Source of the DNA: Desulfobacteraceae bacterium
GTDB taxonomy: Bacteria > Desulfobacterota > Desulfobacteria > Desulfobacterales > JAUWMJ01
Assembly (NCBI GenBank): GCA_030612225.1
Contig: JAUWOH010000136.1
Coordinates: forward strand, 1 to 7,460
Direction of reading: 5' to 3'
DNA length: 7,460 nucleotides
The notes beneath the pieces were generated by a model that saw only the letters and a list, made by a program, of their open reading frames with translations, did no database searches and had not been told where the DNA came from. Of this stretch, positions 5,460 to 7,460 are shown one piece after another. Positions within the stretch are counted from its first letter, which is position 1, and every line of letters begins with the position of its first letter. Made by a program: the position numbers and the translations under genes.

Positions 5460-7460
5460 ATGTCTGAATGGAGAATTGAAAAACATCCTGTTCTCAGTAT
5501 TCCTGAGACGAAGAAAATACCTTTTTACTGGAATGGAAGTAAAATTGAGGCCAATGAAGGGGAGGTGATTTCATCCGCTCTCTTTGCCAACGGGATTCAT
5601 GTATTTGGCCATCATGCTAAAGATAACTTTGCCCAGGGAATGTTTTGCGCCAATGGGCAATGTGCTCAATGTTCGGTTATAGCAAATGGTGTTTCGGTAA
5701 AATCCTGTATGACAAAAGTAGAAGAGAATATGATTGTTGAAAGTATTGAAGGGTTGCCGGAACTTGCAGTAACTGTGGATGATTTTCAATTTTCGGATAT
5801 CAAAGAAATTGAGACGGATGTTTTAATAATCGGCGGCGGCCCTGCCGGTCTTTCTGCTGCACTACAGTTAGGTGAAAGAGGAATTGCAACCCTTATTGTT
5901 GATGACAAAGATCGATTAGGAGGAAAGCTAGTTCTTCAGACACACAAGTTTTTTGGATCAATTGATGATTGTTATGCCGGAACCAGGGGTATAGATATTG
6001 CAACAATTCTAAAAGAAGAGCTGCTAAACCATAAATCTATAAAGGTGTGGTTAAACAGCACGGCAACGTACGTTTTTAGTGACAAAAAAGTGGGAATAAT
6101 TACTGACGGAAAGAAATATTCGATTGTTAAACCCAAAGTTGTTCTCAATGCGGCAGGTGCAAGGGAAAGATCTCTGGTATTTCCTGGAAATACTTTGCCG
6201 GATGTTTATGGGGCAGGAGCCTTCCAAACCCTTGTTAACAGGGATCTTGTAAAGCCTGCCAAAAGGCTGTTTGTAGTGGGGGGCGGTAATGTAGGATTGA
6301 TAGCCGCCTATCATGCTTTGCAGGCCGGCATTAATGTTGTCGGGTTAATTGAGGCGCTGCCCGAAGTCGGTGGGTACCAGGTGCACGCTGATAAAATCAA
6401 AAGACTAGGTGTGCCGATATACACCGGACATACAATTATATCCGCCAATGGAAATGAAAATGTAGAGTCCGTTACCGTGTGCAAAATAGACGATAGTTTC
6501 AAACCGATTCGCGGCACGGAAAAGACATATGAATGTGATACGGTTTTAATTGCAGTAGGACTTAGTCCTGTAAATGAATTTTTCAAACAGGCAGAGCAGG
6601 CAGGAATAAAGGTTTTTGAGGCCGGTGATGCAAAGGAAATTGCCGAAGCATCCTCTGCCATGTTTAGTGGTAAGATAGCCGGCATGAAAATTGCCGGAGC
6701 ACTCGGCAAAGAAAATAAGCCTGTCCCGAATGACTGGTATGAAAAGGCAAATGCTCTGAAAAGACATCCCGGACCTGCTACAACGCCCCTTTATGATTCA
6801 TACCCTGAAACCGGTATCACACCTATAATCCATTGTCACCAGCAAATTCCCTGTAATCCATGTGTTTCTGTGTGTAAACAGGAGGTTATTTATATTCCCG
6901 GTGATTCTTTGCTGGAAAACCCTCAGATAACTGAAAATGAATGCATCGGTTGCCACAAATGCCTGTTCATTTGTCCCGGTCTGGCAATTTCCCTGGTAGA
7001 TTACCGTGAAGACCAAAAGAACCCTATAGTCTCCTTACCCTATGAAGTATATAACTATAAATATAAAAAGGGGGACCGGGTCCTTTTGACTGATTATGAT
7101 GGGAATCCACTTGGAGAAGCGATTATTATTAGTGCTGCAATTAAAAAGGCATCAAGAAAAACCCAGATTATAAAGATTAAGGTTCCTGAAAAAATTGCCA
7201 AACAGGTTGCGGGGTTTCGGATTCAAAAAGACGGAGTCACGTTGCCTAAAGACGAAATCACATTGGACAGAATCTCTGACGAGGCAATCATTTGCCGGTG
7301 TGAAAGAGTAACCGCCCGTGAAATCCGTGAGTTGATCAGGTCAGGTATAAGAGACATGAATCAAATAAAGGCAATTACCAGGGCAGGAATGGGGGCATGC
7401 GGTTACAAAACCTGTGAAAATTTAATGTTACAGATGTTTAAAGAAGAGGGAGTTTCTTTA
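5460..7460 (+). CDS. Multi-cluster iron-sulfur flavoprotein, alpha-type subunit of an amino-acid/amine dehydrogenase (partial, runs off the right edge)
   Basis: The frame is open for 667 codons with no stop before the window ends. ATG 5460 has a good ribosome site, AAGGAG (5445-5450), 9 bases upstream. Domains in order: a Fer2_4-type [2Fe-2S] domain with C63, C68, C71 and C83; an FAD site VLIIGGGPAGLSAA (121-134); a second nucleotide site FVVGGGNVGLIAA (271-283), with QVHADKIKRLGVPI (307-320) as in HcnB-like proteins; a ferredoxin-like insert with C459, C465, C468, C472 and then C495, C498, C501, C505; a beta-rich stretch (about 530-595); and a BFD-like [2Fe-2S] motif with C612, C614, C647 and C652. 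No redox CxxC is present in the flavin domain, so it is not a thioredoxin-reductase type. By family precedent (HcnAB, sarcosine oxidase alpha, dye-linked proline/hydroxyproline dehydrogenases) it carries electrons from the DAO subunit encoded upstream. Codons look more AT-rich than in livMGF. Acceptor and true C-terminus are unknown. Confidence 0.93.
   Translation, partial: MSEWRIEKHPVLSIPETKKIPFYWNGSKIEANEGEVISSALFANGIHVFGHHAKDNFAQGMFCANGQCAQCSVIANGVSVKSCMTKVEENMIVESIEGLPELAVTVDDFQFSDIKEIETDVLIIGGGPAGLSAALQLGERGIATLIVDDKDRLGGKLVLQTHKFFGSIDDCYAGTRGIDIATILKEELLNHKSIKVWLNSTATYVFSDKKVGIITDGKKYSIVKPKVVLNAAGARERSLVFPGNTLPDVYGAGAFQTLVNRDLVKPAKRLFVVGGGNVGLIAAYHALQAGINVVGLIEALPEVGGYQVHADKIKRLGVPIYTGHTIISANGNENVESVTVCKIDDSFKPIRGTEKTYECDTVLIAVGLSPVNEFFKQAEQAGIKVFEAGDAKEIAEASSAMFSGKIAGMKIAGALGKENKPVPNDWYEKANALKRHPGPATTPLYDSYPETGITPIIHCHQQIPCNPCVSVCKQEVIYIPGDSLLENPQITENECIGCHKCLFICPGLAISLVDYREDQKNPIVSLPYEVYNYKYKKGDRVLLTDYDGNPLGEAIIISAAIKKASRKTQIIKIKVPEKIAKQVAGFRIQKDGVTLPKDEITLDRISDEAIICRCERVTAREIRELIRSGIRDMNQIKAITRAGMGACGYKTCENLMLQMFKEEGVSL

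Overview
The window looks like a moderately AT-rich chromosomal segment from an anaerobic bacterium. The best guess is a sulfate-reducer-like Desulfobacterota (former Deltaproteobacteria). That guess rests on the style of the LivMGF proteins and on a large multi-cluster iron-sulfur flavoprotein of a kind common in anaerobes. There is no 16S or other marker in the window, so the assignment is inference.

Layout. Positions 1-542 hold no convincing gene. They contain a 25-bp tandem repeat at the left edge (four copies in exact phase), a terminator-like hairpin, a perfect 10-bp-arm palindrome that looks like an operator, and weak promoter-like boxes. Positions 543-3781 form a rightward three-gene block: livM (with a roughly 215-residue N-terminal membrane extension), livG and livF. 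These are one permease and both ATPases of a branched-chain (hydrophobic) amino-acid ABC importer. A strong intrinsic terminator at 3827-3858 closes the block. No livH or livK lies in the window.

Positions 3937-5184 encode a DadA/HcnC-like FAD amino-acid or amine dehydrogenase of the DAO fold. A 275-bp AT-rich gap follows, with a long imperfect inverted repeat at about 5196-5328. From 5460 to the right edge runs an unfinished gene (667 codons so far, no stop) for an iron-sulfur flavoprotein. Its architecture is N-terminal [2Fe-2S] domain, FAD/NAD(P)-type oxidoreductase, two [4Fe-4S] motifs, and a BFD-like [2Fe-2S] domain. It resembles the alpha partner of hydrogen-cyanide-synthase, sarcosine-oxidase and dye-linked proline or hydroxyproline dehydrogenase complexes, with HcnA-type and HcnB-type parts fused and a ferredoxin module added.

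How the genes may work together. LivMGF would energise amino-acid uptake. The DAO protein would oxidise an amino or imino acid at FAD. The large partner would carry electrons through up to four Fe-S clusters and a second flavin. Pairing the two oxidoreductases is well supported by family precedent. Linking them to the transporter is speculative, because a terminator separates them. No phage, CRISPR, tRNA, rRNA or transposase gene was found.
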